Positions 24,113 to 24,117 of a DNA stretch of 24,117 nt are shown here, in pieces. The position numbers were made by a program, and so were the translations under genes. Under the pieces are notes generated by a model, which was given only the letters and a program-made list of their open reading frames with translations, was not told the DNA's origin and ran no database searches. Within the stretch, counting starts at the first letter, position 1. Each line of letters opens with the position of its first letter. This DNA comes from Draconibacterium sp. (GTDB lineage Bacteria; Bacteroidota; Bacteroidia; Bacteroidales; Prolixibacteraceae): positions 1 to 24,117 of the forward strand of contig JALUZN010000289.1 of assembly GCA_027011835.1 (NCBI GenBank), read 5' to 3'.

Positions 24113-24117
24113 CAGTT

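Overview
The window looks like chromosome from a Bacteroidota bacterium, probably of the order Marinilabiliales (for example Prolixibacteraceae). This is inferred from several signs. The translation and transcription block has the order tRNA-Gly, tRNA-Thr, tuf, (tRNA-Trp position), secE, nusG, rplK, rplA, rplJ, rplL, rpoB, rpoC, DUF3467. Promoters resemble the Bacteroidota -33/-7 type (TAnnTTTG), Shine-Dalgarno sequences are mostly absent, the DNA is AT-rich, and the tRNA genes do not encode CCA. No sequence search was run, so the taxon is a reading, not a measurement.

Left part, + strand (1-10892). prfC (release factor 3) follows a partial Bacteroidota promoter, then comes a UPF0316/DUF2179 membrane protein. 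From 2494 to 9220 lies a run of envelope genes. It holds two paralogous BamA/TamA-type outer-membrane barrels without POTRA domains. Between them are a lipid-anchored two-domain VOC (glyoxalase-fold) protein split by one in-frame TAG, a tiny lipoprotein, a small secreted protein, and a lipoprotein that also has a C-terminal membrane helix. The run ends with an exported choloylglycine-hydrolase-family amidase and a strong perfect hairpin. The next 430 bases have no convincing intact gene. They hold a 206-bp MITE-like element with imperfect terminal inverted repeats, a 5-bp flanking direct repeat and four internal hairpins. A frame-broken small membrane-protein remnant and a PldB-like lysophospholipase lipoprotein follow.

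Right part, - strand (24117-11027). A Bacteroidota-type promoter stands directly before tRNA-Gly(TCC). Then come tRNA-Thr(GGT), tuf, a degenerate tRNA-like remnant where tRNA-Trp normally sits, secE, nusG, the four ribosomal protein genes rplKAJL, an attenuator-like nested hairpin with a T run between rplL and rpoB, rpoB, rpoC and a DUF3467 gene. A bidirectional terminator at 10976-11005 separates this block from the convergent PldB-like gene.

The - strand block is housekeeping and ordinary in gene content. The points worth a second look are the amber-split VOC lipoprotein, the hairpin-rich MITE, the tRNA remnant, the rplL-rpoB attenuator and the paired POTRA-less barrels in a lipoprotein-rich cluster. 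I found no CRISPR array, toxin-antitoxin pair, phage module or clearly new multi-gene defence system.
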